This document shows, piece by piece, positions 1 through 8,360 of a DNA stretch of 36,112 bases. The stretch comes from an uncultured Clostridia bacterium (GTDB lineage: Bacteria > Bacillota > Clostridia > Oscillospirales > Oscillospiraceae): positions 1 through 36,112 of the forward strand of contig CALYTB010000006.1 of assembly GCA_945486035.1 (NCBI GenBank). The letters run 5' to 3'. The translations under genes and the position numbers were made by a program. Within the stretch, counting starts at the first letter, position 1; every line of letters starts with the position of its first letter. The notes under the pieces were generated by a model that saw nothing but the letters and a program-made list of their open reading frames with translations, was not told the DNA's origin and made no database searches.

Positions 1-407
1 CATTCGCTTCCTGTCCCATCTGCTTCGATTAAAATCGTTCCATCCTGATCGTATGAATTTGTAAAAGCTAACCATTCAGCAAGTGCTTCCATGTTTGTGC
101 CTTGCAAAGAAAGCAATGTAATCGGTTCCTGAGTTTCTACTGGAATTACATTGCGGTTCTCGTCATACTCCGTGGGAACATAGAAGCTGTATTCACCCAC
201 CTTCATATCCTGCATTCTCAGGACATAGATAACTGCGCAGCCCACCAGCAGGAGCATCAACGCAATCACTGCAGCGATCAACCACATCTTCCGCGTGGAC
301 AGGCGCTTAATCTGTGCTTCCTTCTTCCCCTGACGGAATTCCTCCGCACTGATCACATACGAATCCTTTACGCTTCCAAAGCCAACCAGCAAATCCATTG
401 CTTTCAT
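1..407 (-). CDS. Membrane anti-sigma-like protein, partial (runs off left edge)
   Basis: This gene is absent from the ORF track because it leaves the window; I read it directly from the minus strand. About 135 residues are visible, starting MKAMDLLVGFGSVKDSYV. A charged cytoplasmic N-terminus is followed by one membrane segment at about residues 41-63 (WLIAAVIALMLLLVGCAVIYV), so the rest is probably outside the cell. The start ATG overlaps the stop of the ECF sigma gene (ATGA) and has a GAGGAGGG ribosome binding site, so the two are translationally coupled. Position and topology suggest an anti-sigma factor or sensor for that sigma factor. No named anti-sigma domain is recognised in the visible part, so the role is inferred from context. 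Confidence 0.7.
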   Translation of the reverse strand, partial: MKAMDLLVGFGSVKDSYVISAEEFRQGKKEAQIKRLSTRKMWLIAAVIALMLLLVGCAVIYVLRMQDMKVGEYSFYVPTEYDENRNVIPVETQEPITLLSLQGTNMEALAEWLAFTNSYDQDGTILIEADGTGSE

Positions 408-958
408 ACATATCCCTCCTCACTGAGCTTTTTCCGCAGTTTTCCACGCAGCCGATGGAGCATGGAAGTCACCTTGCTCTGGCTGAAACCGGAAACCTCA
501 GAAATGGTCTGGATGGAATCCAGATACCAGTACCGGCACAGAAACACATTCCGTTCTGTCTCCGGCAGGGAAGAAAGGAACGCATTGAGAATCCGTGTCA
601 ATTCCTTTTTCGCCAGCTCGGTTTCCACATTGTGTGTGTCCACGCATTCTTCCAATTCATCAAGTGCGAGAATGATTTCTCCACCGCCCCGCTTTTTTGC
701 GCTGCGCTTCCGCCAGCGGTCAATGGAAATGTGCCGGGTCATTTTGGCAAGAAAAGCGTTCAGAAAGTTGGGACGCCGGGGCGGAATCGTATTCCACGCC
801 GCCAGATATGTATCGCTGACGCTTTCCTCCGAATCCTCCCGGTTGGAAAGAATGTTGTAGGCAATGCTGTAGCAGTACCCACCGTACTTTTTGTCTGTTT
901 CTTCAATCGCTTGCTCTGACCGCTTGAAGAACAAGGCAATGATATCCTGATCCTCCAA
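404..958 (-). CDS. ECF-type RNA polymerase sigma-70 family factor
   Basis: A 184-residue protein of the usual ECF length. Region 2 lies at about residues 10-85 (YGGYCYSIAYNILSNREDSEE, then a DTYLAAWNTIP stretch) and region 4 at about 120-180 (LPETERNVFLCRYWYLDSIQ and a helix-turn-helix ending in SKVTSMLHRLRGKLRKKL). It would direct RNA polymerase to a small regulon. The start is a TTG (956-958) placed 5 nt after an excellent GGAGGTGA site, so TTG rather than a downstream ATG is well supported. The membrane-protein gene downstream overlaps by 4 nt and probably encodes its anti-sigma factor. The signal it responds to cannot be seen. Confidence 0.9.
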   Translation of the reverse strand: MEDQDIIALFFKRSEQAIEETDKKYGGYCYSIAYNILSNREDSEESVSDTYLAAWNTIPPRRPNFLNAFLAKMTRHISIDRWRKRSAKKRGGGEIILALDELEECVDTHNVETELAKKELTRILNAFLSSLPETERNVFLCRYWYLDSIQTISEVSGFSQSKVTSMLHRLRGKLRKKLSEEGYV

Positions 959-1059
959 GGAATCACCTCCAGTTGTATGTTCATTTTATAACAAAGGGTT
1001 TCACTTGTATAGGCGCAAAATGGTGCGGGTATATTGCATCTGTTTCAAAGATTATTTCT

Positions 1060-1077
1060 ATTCAGTCTATACTGAAT
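1060..1077. repeat. Short perfect inverted repeat in divergent intergenic region
   Basis: ATTCAGT-CTAT-ACTGAAT lies between the sigma gene and the divergent PAS/HD-GYP/GGDEF gene. It has no T-run, so it looks more like a protein-binding site than a terminator. The rest of this 315-bp stretch is AT-rich and holds no gene; an extended -10-like TGTTATAAA on the minus strand (near 985-993) could start the sigma transcript. Confidence 0.35.
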
Positions 1078-1152
1078 TTCCACTTAACAAAAATTAACCG
1101 GGGACGGTGTAAATCAGTTATTTCAAAAAATTCACAAATTTTTATGGAAATA

Positions 1153-1181
1153 TTGAAATCATCACCAGGAAGAGATATACT
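1153..1181 (+). promoter_or_regulatory. SigA-type promoter for the c-di-GMP signalling gene
   Basis: TTGAAA (1153-1158) and TATACT (1176-1181) are separated by exactly 17 bp, a near-consensus housekeeping promoter. It leaves a leader of about 85 nt before the coding start. Confidence 0.7.
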
Positions 1182-1273
1182 ATAAAAAACAATCTTTGAC
1201 ATTATCCCATTTTTTGAAATGGTAATGAAGAACTGAGTATCACATTTGCGGGAAAACTGCCGTTGAGAAGGGG

Positions 1274-4270
1274 ATGACCAATTTGAGTGCCGTGTTTCTT
1301 GACTGCTATATCATTATTTCCATCCTGATTGCTTTGGCCGACGGAATTCTTGCGATGAAATCTTTTCTTAAGAAAACGCCCGCCGGACGGTTTCTTGGGT
1401 TTGCGTGCGTTGGTGCAGCCGTGGTGGATATCAGCTATCTGATCAGCATCCTGAGCGACAACTATTTGTGCATGTCCGTGATGTCCAGCATTTATTTCGT
1501 CACCATTGATCTGATGCTGATCTGTCTGCTTGCTTTTTCTGTATATTTCACGAAAGGCAGATTTACGAAGATCGGAAAGAATTTTATCAGGTTTTGCTGT
1601 TTGTATACCCTGTTTGAAATCATTATCTTTTCAATCAATCCCTTCCGGGAAATTGCGGTCCATTATATTCCAAGAAATACAGTCATAGCAAAATATTCTT
1701 ACCAGATGCAGCCTCTGTATAAGGCGCACCTTGTGTTCACCTATACGATGGTAGCAATGGTTCTGGGTATGCTGACCCGGAAAATGTGCATTATTCCAAA
1801 GGAATACCGGGCGCAATACCGTTATGTTATTTTCGGAATTCTGACAATTGTGGGTGTGAACGGTGTGTTCCTGTTCTGGCCCACAGAAACGGTATACAGC
1901 CTGTTGGATTACTCCATTTGCGGATACAGTCTCACAGCGTTTCTTCTGTACTGGAGCTGCTTTGACTACTCTACTCACGGTATGCTGAACTGCCTGAAAA
2001 CCAGCATTTTTGAGAATATCGGACAGGGAATTGTCCTGTTTGACTATAATGACAATCTGATTCTTCACAACAAAAGAGCTGATGACCTTCTGGGAGAGAT
2101 TCAGCCGGAAAAATGCTCCGTTCTGGAGGACTTTCTGGGCTGCTACGATCTTCCCATAAACTCCGCAAGAGAGGACGATAGTATTTCGTTACAGTGCTAC
2201 GTTAAAAAGGACGGAGAAGAAAGACCACTGCGCTGCGACATTCGCAGTCTGAAAAATGAAGCGGGCCAACGGTTGGGGCAGCTGTTTGTCTTTTCGGATG
2301 CCGCACTGGAAACGGACTTGCTGACAGGATTTCAGGATTGGCAAAGCTTTCAGATGTTTGCGGGCAGAAACCAGACCGGATTTCCCGTTCCAACAGGTGT
2401 TGCAATCTGCGACATCAACAGCCTGTCGGTGATTAACAGCACGATGGGCAACCAGACCGGGAACCAGAAGATTCGGATGCTTGCGGATGTAATGAGGCAG
2501 TCCTTTCCGAAGCAGACCTACTATGTCCGTGGACTGGAAGCCAATCTGATTGCACTGTGCGGTCACTGCGGTGAAGCTGAAATGCAGGAATACATGGAGG
2601 AGGTAAAAACACGTTTTACCGGAAAGATGCAGTATGCAGTCTGCGTTACCTCTGAGAAGTCTCCGGATATTCTTCAGGCAATTCAGGTCGCTTCAAAGTC
2701 CATGCGGGCAAAGAAGCTCCTCGACCGGGAGTCCATTCACTCCGAGATGCTTACATCCTTGATTCGGGCGCTCCAGGAATGCGACAGTGATACGGAGCAC
2801 CATGTTTGCCGCACGCAGTTGATGGGCGCGGAGCTGGGGAAAAGAATCGAATTGACGGACAGCCAGCAAAGCAATCTGTCACTGCTTTGCTTACTGCACG
2901 ATATCGGCAAGATAGGAATCCCTTTGGAAATCCTGAATAAGCCGGGCAAGCTTTCTGAAGAGGAATGGAGAATTCTTCAGTCTCACACGGAAAAGGGATA
3001 CGAAATCGCCAACAGCAATAACGAACTCAGAGGAATTGCGGATGAGATTCGCCATCATCATGAACGTTGGGATGGAAAAGGATACCCGGATGGACTGAGC
3101 CGGGAGAGCATCCCAATCCTGTCCAGAGTAATTGCGGTAGTAGATGCCTTTGACGCAATGACCAACAACCGCTCGTACAGACACGCAATGTCTGTTTCCG
3201 ATGCGACAGCGGAATTGAAAAAATGTGCCGGAAGCCAATTTGATCCGCATATTGTATCCGAATTCCTCAGAATGCTTAAGGAGAATCCGCCGGAGGAAAA
3301 ACGGAACTCTGTCTCGACAGAAGGAGCCAAGACAGTGCAAGTTCAGCTGGCTGAGATTACCGGGAAAGAGACGGAGACAAGCAATCTTGTGCATAATGTA
3401 CCGTACAGTCGCTATATTCTGGATGCGTTTATGCGAATTGTGAGCGTGGATGATAACTTCGAGAAGTTTACCGGATACTCAGCGGAGGATATTCGTAATA
3501 ATGCAATCTATCAGGCTGACCTGATCCCGGAGGAGGAACGTACGGAGTACCTTTGTCATACAAATTCCTGCCTTGCCAAGAGTCCGTTGGTGTTCCAGGA
3601 GCACAAAGTCCGCCGAAAAGATGGGTCGGTTATCTACGTATTTTGTTTTGGAAGGGTGTATTATGACTCAGTAGTCCGTAGTGAGCGTTCGGAGATCATC
3701 ATTGCGGATATTACGAAAACCTATTCCATGAAAATGATGGCGGATGAGGAGCAGAATAAGGCGCAGATCCGGCTGAAACACTGGGAAAACACCTACCGCA
3801 GGGATTCTCTCACAGGACTTCTCAATCACGCGGCATTCCGCAGTGATGTGGAACTGAAGCTTCTGGAAGGGAAATCCAAAGTGATGATGCTGATGATGGA
3901 CATCGACAAATTCAAGGAGTATAACGATACATACGGACACCATAACGGGGACAAATTCCTCATTCTTGTCGCTCAGGCACTGAATCAGGCTTTGAGGAAA
4001 GAGGACTGTGCTTGCCGAATGGGTGGTGATGAGTTTGCCGCAGCGCTCTGTTTCGAAGCGAATACACCGGAAACAGCGATTCGTGCCCGTGCGCAGCAGA
4101 TCTTTGACAAAGTCAGCCTGACCCTGAAAGGTACAGATGGAGGTACAGGTGTGTCCGTAGGCATGGCGATCTCTCAGGCGGATACCACATTCACGCAGCT
4201 GTATGAGGAATCGGACAAAGCGCTGTACCAAGCGAAGCAAAACGGCCGTGACAGGCTTGTAATCCGCTGA
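1274..4270 (+). CDS. Membrane PAS / degenerate GGDEF / HD-GYP / PAS / GGDEF signalling protein
   Basis: 998 residues. About seven membrane segments occupy residues 1-235. A PAS-like domain (about 245-335) is followed by a GGDEF-like fold (about 345-465) whose signature is lost (RGLEANL). An HD-GYP phosphodiesterase domain (about 485-675) has HDIGKIGIP and HHERWDGKGYP intact. A second PAS (about 705-820) leads to a C-terminal GGDEF domain with an intact RMGGDEF and an RKED I-site five residues upstream, as in product-inhibited diguanylate cyclases. The protein could both make and degrade cyclic di-GMP; which activity dominates is unknown. The ATG at 1274 abuts its own AGAAGGGG; the in-frame TTG at 1283 is better spaced and may be the real start. 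The gene is monocistronic with its own promoter and terminator. Confidence 0.9.
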   Translation: MTNLSAVFLDCYIIISILIALADGILAMKSFLKKTPAGRFLGFACVGAAVVDISYLISILSDNYLCMSVMSSIYFVTIDLMLICLLAFSVYFTKGRFTKIGKNFIRFCCLYTLFEIIIFSINPFREIAVHYIPRNTVIAKYSYQMQPLYKAHLVFTYTMVAMVLGMLTRKMCIIPKEYRAQYRYVIFGILTIVGVNGVFLFWPTETVYSLLDYSICGYSLTAFLLYWSCFDYSTHGMLNCLKTSIFENIGQGIVLFDYNDNLILHNKRADDLLGEIQPEKCSVLEDFLGCYDLPINSAREDDSISLQCYVKKDGEERPLRCDIRSLKNEAGQRLGQLFVFSDAALETDLLTGFQDWQSFQMFAGRNQTGFPVPTGVAICDINSLSVINSTMGNQTGNQKIRMLADVMRQSFPKQTYYVRGLEANLIALCGHCGEAEMQEYMEEVKTRFTGKMQYAVCVTSEKSPDILQAIQVASKSMRAKKLLDRESIHSEMLTSLIRALQECDSDTEHHVCRTQLMGAELGKRIELTDSQQSNLSLLCLLHDIGKIGIPLEILNKPGKLSEEEWRILQSHTEKGYEIANSNNELRGIADEIRHHHERWDGKGYPDGLSRESIPILSRVIAVVDAFDAMTNNRSYRHAMSVSDATAELKKCAGSQFDPHIVSEFLRMLKENPPEEKRNSVSTEGAKTVQVQLAEITGKETETSNLVHNVPYSRYILDAFMRIVSVDDNFEKFTGYSAEDIRNNAIYQADLIPEEERTEYLCHTNSCLAKSPLVFQEHKVRRKDGSVIYVFCFGRVYYDSVVRSERSEIIIADITKTYSMKMMADEEQNKAQIRLKHWENTYRRDSLTGLLNHAAFRSDVELKLLEGKSKVMMLMMDIDKFKEYNDTYGHHNGDKFLILVAQALNQALRKEDCACRMGGDEFAAALCFEANTPETAIRARAQQIFDKVSLTLKGTDGGTGVSVGMAISQADTTFTQLYEESDKALYQAKQNGRDRLVIR

Positions 4271-4284
4271 AATGAAATTTTGAA

Positions 4285-4327
4285 ATAATTCCGGGATCCC
4301 ATAGGGTTCCCGGAATTATGATTTTTT
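4285..4327 (+). terminator. Rho-independent terminator after the GGDEF gene
   Basis: A perfect 12-bp stem (ATAATTCCGGGA / TCCCGGAATTAT) with inner CCC/GGG pairs is followed by ATTTTTTG. Confidence 0.85.
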
Positions 4328-4359
4328 GATTCTATAAGTTTTGGGAGGGACATACTGGG

Positions 4360-5223
4360 ATGCACTTTGTAAAGGCGAAAGGGGTCCTTTCTTCTCACAA
4401 TGGAATGAACCTGTATCGTGGCTGTCAGCATGGGTGCATATACTGTGATTCCAGGAGTCGATGCTATCAAATGACGCATGCTTTTGAGGATATCGAGGTC
4501 AAAGAAAACGCTATAGTCCTGCTGGAACAAGCTTTGCGATCCAAGCGAAAACCCTGCATGATCGGAACGGGTTCTATGTCTGATCCATATATTCCGCTGG
4601 AATCCCAACTGGGGCTGACCAGACAAGCACTGGAGGTAATTGAAAAATACGGCTTCGGTGTCGCCATTCAGACCAAATCAGACAGAATATTGAGAGATCT
4701 GGATCTGCTGAGCAGTATTCATTTCAAAACAAAAGCTGTGGTTCAGATGACCCTGACGACCATTGATGATGGCCTTTGCCATATTATCGAGCCCAATGTG
4801 TGCGTAACATCCCGGCGTGTGGAAGCCCTGAAGAAATTCCGGGATGCCGAGGTCCCAACGGTGGTATGGCTCTGTCCAATCCTCCCTTTTATCAATGACA
4901 CACCGGACAACATCCTGGGGCTTTTGGATGCCTGTACGGAGGCTGGGGTGAAGGGGATTATCCATTTCGGCATGGGCCTGACTCTGCGGGAAGGGAACCG
5001 GGAATACTTCTATGAAAAGCTTGACCGGTATTTTCCGGGATTGAAGCAGCGATACAAGGATACCTATGGGAATGCCTATGAGCTTCCAAGTCCACGGTAT
5101 CGCGAACTTTTGGAGCTATTTCATGCAACCTGTGAAAAACGGGGAATCTGGCATCACAACGAACAGATTTTCTCCTACTTAACCAGGCTGGAGGAGGAAA
5201 CGCAGTTGAGCTTCTTCCGGTGA
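4360..5223 (+). CDS. SplB-like (SPL family) radical SAM protein
   Basis: 287 residues. The radical SAM cluster motif C-x3-C-x2-C is near the N-terminus (C22, C26, C29 in GCQHGCIYCDSR), which is the arrangement of COG1533 proteins related to spore photoproduct lyase. It should bind a 4Fe-4S cluster and cleave S-adenosylmethionine. The sequence is closer to the broad SPL-like family found in many non-sporulating bacteria than to genuine SplB as far as I can judge, so the substrate is unknown. The ATG follows a GGGAGGG site by about 10 nt. The gene stands alone, after a strong terminator. Confidence 0.85.
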   Translation: MHFVKAKGVLSSHNGMNLYRGCQHGCIYCDSRSRCYQMTHAFEDIEVKENAIVLLEQALRSKRKPCMIGTGSMSDPYIPLESQLGLTRQALEVIEKYGFGVAIQTKSDRILRDLDLLSSIHFKTKAVVQMTLTTIDDGLCHIIEPNVCVTSRRVEALKKFRDAEVPTVVWLCPILPFINDTPDNILGLLDACTEAGVKGIIHFGMGLTLREGNREYFYEKLDRYFPGLKQRYKDTYGNAYELPSPRYRELLELFHATCEKRGIWHHNEQIFSYLTRLEEETQLSFFR

Positions 5224-5444
5224 ATTCGTTTCGGAAGGGGGATGGGATTCCCTTGAAAGGAAAGGATTCAGAATTCTTTCTGCCCGAGCGAGACAATTGG
5301 GTGCAACGGTTTCAAACAAATCAATTGCCGCGGAAGCGTTCCATGAAGATAGCGAAACGATTTGCAGAAAACGCTCCCTGATGCCTTCAAATCTCCCACG
5401 ATAGATACCATCGGTTTGGTCGGGCCGGTATCTTGGGTCCTACC
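5224..5444. other. Non-coding stretch between radical SAM gene and tRNA-Pro terminator
   Basis: No convincing gene is seen. The ORFs in the track here run through the tRNA and are shadows. The stretch contains a hairpin-like AGATAC(cat)CGG...CCGGTATCT near 5402-5432 and TTGGGT-CCT-ACCCAA just beyond. It may be decayed sequence or an untranslated tail of either neighbour. Confidence 0.4.
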
Positions 5445-5474
5445 CAAAAATAATGGGACCGCAAAAGCGGTCCC
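5445..5474 (-). terminator. Terminator of tRNA-Pro(CGG)
   Basis: On the minus strand GGGACCGC-TTTT-GCGGTCCC is followed by ATTATTTTTG, 9 nt past the tRNA CCA end. Confidence 0.85.
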
Positions 5475-5482
5475 AAAAATTA

Positions 5483-5559
5483 TGGTCGGAGTGGCGGGAT
5501 TCGAACCCGCGGCCTCTTGGACCCGAACCAAGCGCGATACCAAGCTTCGCCACACCCCG
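5483..5559 (-). tRNA. tRNA-Pro (anticodon CGG)
   Basis: The minus strand folds into a full cloverleaf: acceptor CGGGGTG/CACTCCG (one G-T pair), anticodon stem CTTGG/CCAAG around the loop TTCGGGT, and T-loop GGTTCGAATCC. The loop gives anticodon CGG, reading proline CCG codons. The discriminator is A and CCA is encoded. It has a perfect promoter and its own terminator. Confidence 0.96.
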
Positions 5560-5570
5560 ATAGCCTTGCT

Positions 5571-5599
5571 ATTATAATGAATAATTTGAATAATGTCAA
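5571..5599 (-). promoter_or_regulatory. Consensus SigA promoter for tRNA-Pro(CGG)
   Basis: On the minus strand TTGACA and TATAAT are separated by exactly 17 bp, the full consensus, ending 11 bp before the tRNA 5' end. Confidence 0.9.
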
Positions 5600-5629
5600 G
5601 TCCATTCCGGTGGCTTTTTCAGTTTAGGT

Positions 5630-5658
5630 GAATGCCAAAAGCTCTGATAGCATAGGAT
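5630..5658 (+). promoter_or_regulatory. Candidate SigE-type promoter before the spoIVFA-position gene
   Basis: GAATGCC-N14-CATAGGAT resembles the SigE pattern (KMATATT-N14-CATACAHT), with about 4/7 and 6/8 matches. It is very close to the ylbJ candidate (GAATGCT-N14-CATAGATT). The spacing to the ribosome binding site is tight. The call rests on pattern and on the sporulation context. Confidence 0.4.
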
Positions 5659-5674
5659 TGTCAGAGGTGATGAA

Positions 5675-5953
5675 ATGGGGTATCGGATTGATTATGGAGC
5701 CGGAAAAGCGCAAGCAGGAAAAAGCCATAAGATTTGGCTTTGGTTTGTAGATTTGACACTCTTGTTTACGGCGGTGATCTGTCTATGGCCGGAGGCGAGG
5801 ACGGCGGCTGCAAAGATTCTGCTGTCTGGGAGTGCGGAGAAGATTGTTCTGGCAGCGGAAGCTTTTGCTCAGGAGCTGCGCGGGGGAACATCGGTTCTGG
5901 AAGCGGTGGAAGTGTTCTGCCAGGGAATTCTGGCGGAGGTTGGATACCCATGA
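5675..5953 (+). CDS. Small single-pass membrane protein in the spoIVFA position
   Basis: 92 residues with a basic N-terminus (GKAQAGKSHK) and one membrane segment at about 24-47 (WLWFVDLTLLFTAVICLWPEA), then a short C-terminal part (AFAQELRGGTSVLEAVEVF). No family is recognised from sequence. Its stop overlaps the start of the SpoIVFB-like protease (ATGA), so the two should be made together. In Bacillus the gene directly before spoIVFB is spoIVFA, a single-pass membrane inhibitor of the protease with an M23-like domain; here that domain is missing. A reduced or replacement SpoIVFA role is inference from position and topology only. AGAGGTGA precedes the ATG. Confidence 0.7.
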   Translation: MGYRIDYGAGKAQAGKSHKIWLWFVDLTLLFTAVICLWPEARTAAAKILLSGSAEKIVLAAEAFAQELRGGTSVLEAVEVFCQGILAEVGYP

Positions 5954-6513
5954 AGGTTGATTGGATCGCCTGTGTACTGGCAGCAATTGCAATTCTCATT
6001 CTGCCGTTAAACTGGATTTTAGCGGGAATGCTTGCCGCGGCATTTCACGAGCTGTGTCATTACCTGGCAGTGAAAGCTATGGGAGCCAGCGTTTTGGGGG
6101 TTCGGATCATTGCGTGGGGAGCGGTCATAGAGACCTCTTCCATGTCCCCGGGCAGGGAGCTGTTTTGCGTGCTTGCCGGACCTGTGGGTGGGCTCCTGCT
6201 GCTGCTGGTTTCCCGGTGGGCCCCCAGAGTGGCCATCTGTGGTGTACTGCAATCGGCGTACAATATACTTCCCGTCTACCCGTTGGATGGAGGACGGGCT
6301 GTGGGGTGCGTTGTGGAGCTTCTTCCCGAAAGGTACAGAAAGTATGGACGAGAGTTTCAGTACGGAATCTCCGTTGCGATCTCCTCTGCAGCTGTCCTTG
6401 CGGCGTTGGTTCTGAGGCTTCCGGCACTGGTTTTCCCATTTCTTCCGATTATGAGGGAAAATTTCCTTGCAAAGAAGGGAAAGAAGGGGTACAATATCGT
6501 TACCCTGAAATAA
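5950..6513 (+). CDS. spoIVFB: M50 family intramembrane zinc metalloprotease (SpoIVFB-like)
   Basis: 187 residues from the ATG at 5950; the track start at 5734 is wrong because it lies inside the upstream gene in another frame. Both M50 signatures are present: HELCH at about residues 34-38 and NILPVYPLDGG near 108-118, which supplies the third zinc ligand. Several hydrophobic helices surround them. In Bacillus SpoIVFB cleaves pro-SigK in the mother cell. This copy is shorter than the roughly 288-residue Bacillus enzyme and lacks its C-terminal CBS domain, as is common in clostridia. It sits between the candidate SpoIVFA-like protein and a radical SAM gene, the order often seen in clostridia. 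Substrate is inferred. Confidence 0.8.
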   Translation: MKVDWIACVLAAIAILILPLNWILAGMLAAAFHELCHYLAVKAMGASVLGVRIIAWGAVIETSSMSPGRELFCVLAGPVGGLLLLLVSRWAPRVAICGVLQSAYNILPVYPLDGGRAVGCVVELLPERYRKYGREFQYGISVAISSAAVLAALVLRLPALVFPFLPIMRENFLAKKGKKGYNIVTLK

Positions 6514-6524
6514 GAGGTAGCAAC

Positions 6525-8360
6525 ATGACTGAACTGAAGCAGAGAATTCTCCCCACAGTACAGAAGCCAGCTCGCTACACCGGCGGCGAGTGGGGAGAGA
6601 TTCGGAAAGAAAAAGAGAATGTTCGGGTCCGGGTGGCGTTCTGCTTCCCGGATACTTATGAGATTGGCATGTCCAACGTAGGAATGCGGATTCTTTACGG
6701 CGTTATGAACCGGATGGACGGAGTTTGGTGCGAGCGAGTGTTCGCTCCTTGGGGAGACATGGAGAAAGCCATGCGCACCCATAACATCCCGCTGTGGGCT
6801 CTGGAGAGTCAGGACCCTGTAAAAAACTTTGACATGATTGCCTTTACCATTGGGTATGAAATGTCTTACTCCAATATCCTGAATATGCTGCTGCTGGCGG
6901 GTGTTCCGCTTCATGCCAGCGAGCGACAGGGACTTGAGAACATTGTGTTTGGTGGCGGTGTCTGTACCTTTAACCCTGAGCCCCTGGCGGACTTTTTTGA
7001 CTTTTTCTCCCTGGGCGAGGGAGAGGAGAGTACGGTAGAAATTGTGTCGCTATACGACCGCGCTAAGGCAGAGAGCTGGAGCAAGGAACGGTTCCTGAGG
7101 GAAGTATCAAAAATACCCGGTGTGTACGTTCCTTCCTTCTATCGTCACGAATACAACCCGGACGGAACCTTAAAGGCAATCATCCCCCTGGACGGAGCGC
7201 CCCACATGGTTACAAAGCGGATTGTTGAGGATTTGGACAGTGCCTTCTTCCCGACGGAAATGATTGTTCCCTCCACGGAAATTGTCCATGATCGGGCGAA
7301 TCTGGAGGTATTCCGGGGTTGCATCCGGGGTTGTCGGTTCTGTCAAGCAGGCTTCAGCTGCCGGCCGGTACGGAAAAAAAGCCCTGATGTGCTCTACCGT
7401 CAGGCAGAACAGACACTGGAACACTCCGGAAACAATGAATTAACCCTGTCCAGCCTTTCAACCTCTGACTATCGGGGCTTGAAAGAGCTTACCGATCGGC
7501 TGATTCCTTACTGTGCCGACCAGCATATCAGCCTGTCGGTGCCGTCCCTGCGGGCGGATAATTTCTCCCGGGAGCTGATGGAGAAGCTTCAGGCTGTCAG
7601 AAAGAGCGGTCTGACCTTCGCACCCGAGGCGGGTACACAGCGCCTGCGGGATGTGATCAACAAGAATCTTACGGAAGAGGAGATCCTAAGCACCTGCTCG
7701 CAGGCTTTTTCCGGCGGTTGGAGCAATGTAAAGTTATATTTTATGCTGGGACTGCCTACGGAAACCGATGAGGATGTTCTGGGAATCGCGGAGCTGGTTT
7801 ACAGGATCATCCAGAAGTGGAAGGAGCTTGGATCCAACAAAAAGAGGGGACTCCGGGTCCATGTGGCGACGGCGTATTTTGTGCCAAAGCCGCACACACC
7901 ATTCCAGTGGGAGAAGCAGATTACTCCCCAGGAGTATCTGCGCAGATGTAAGCTGCTCAAGGATCATTTCTATTCCAAGTCTATTGAATATGATTACCAC
8001 AGCCCGGATCTCAGCCGGCTGGAAGCAGTGTTTGCCCGGGGCGACCGCCGTTTGGGCCCCGTGATTGAAACGGCTGTACGAAGCGGTGCAATGCTCGATG
8101 GCTGGGATGAATATTTCAACTACGCCAAGTGGTATGCCGCCTTCCGGCAATGCGGAATCGAAGAAGACTTCTATACCGTGCGCGGATATGGTGAGGAGGA
8201 GATTCTCCCCTGGGACACCATTGATGTGGGTGTGAAAAAGAAATTCCTGCTCAGAGAGCGCAGACGGGCCTATGAAGGTGTCGTCACACCAGACTGCCGC
8301 CACGGCTGCGCCGGTTGCGGTGCGAACGCTCTGCTCAAGGAGGTGGAATGCGATGCCTAG
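6525..8360 (+). CDS. B12-binding domain radical SAM protein, TIGR03960 type
   Basis: 611 residues from the ATG at 6525; the longer frame in the track is an extension through the protease gene. The N-terminal third resembles a B12-binding fold (VAFCFPDTYEIGMSNVGMRI), followed by the radical SAM motif CIRGCRFCQAGF at about residue 265 and a TIM-barrel region (FAPEAGTQRLRDVINKN). A C-terminal Cys cluster (DCRHGCAGCGANAL) may hold a further metal site. TIGR03960 proteins are typically next to or fused with a DUF2344 partner, as here. Their reaction is not firmly established. The start lies 11 nt after the protease stop with AAGAGGTAG before it, so the genes share a transcript. Confidence 0.9.
   Translation: MTELKQRILPTVQKPARYTGGEWGEIRKEKENVRVRVAFCFPDTYEIGMSNVGMRILYGVMNRMDGVWCERVFAPWGDMEKAMRTHNIPLWALESQDPVKNFDMIAFTIGYEMSYSNILNMLLLAGVPLHASERQGLENIVFGGGVCTFNPEPLADFFDFFSLGEGEESTVEIVSLYDRAKAESWSKERFLREVSKIPGVYVPSFYRHEYNPDGTLKAIIPLDGAPHMVTKRIVEDLDSAFFPTEMIVPSTEIVHDRANLEVFRGCIRGCRFCQAGFSCRPVRKKSPDVLYRQAEQTLEHSGNNELTLSSLSTSDYRGLKELTDRLIPYCADQHISLSVPSLRADNFSRELMEKLQAVRKSGLTFAPEAGTQRLRDVINKNLTEEEILSTCSQAFSGGWSNVKLYFMLGLPTETDEDVLGIAELVYRIIQKWKELGSNKKRGLRVHVATAYFVPKPHTPFQWEKQITPQEYLRRCKLLKDHFYSKSIEYDYHSPDLSRLEAVFARGDRRLGPVIETAVRSGAMLDGWDEYFNYAKWYAAFRQCGIEEDFYTVRGYGEEEILPWDTIDVGVKKKFLLRERRRAYEGVVTPDCRHGCAGCGANALLKEVECDA

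Noticed and set aside
102-860. 252-residue plus-strand ORF at the left end
   Set aside because: It is antisense to the sigma and anti-sigma genes, both with clear domains and binding sites.
5734-5949. N-terminal extension of the M50 protease in the ORF track
   Set aside because: It is the out-of-frame reading of the 92-residue gene, and the overlapping ATGA start at 5950 fits better.
5961-6524. N-terminal extension of the radical SAM protein in the ORF track
   Set aside because: Out-of-frame reading of the protease gene; the ATG at 6525 has its own binding site and matches the family start.
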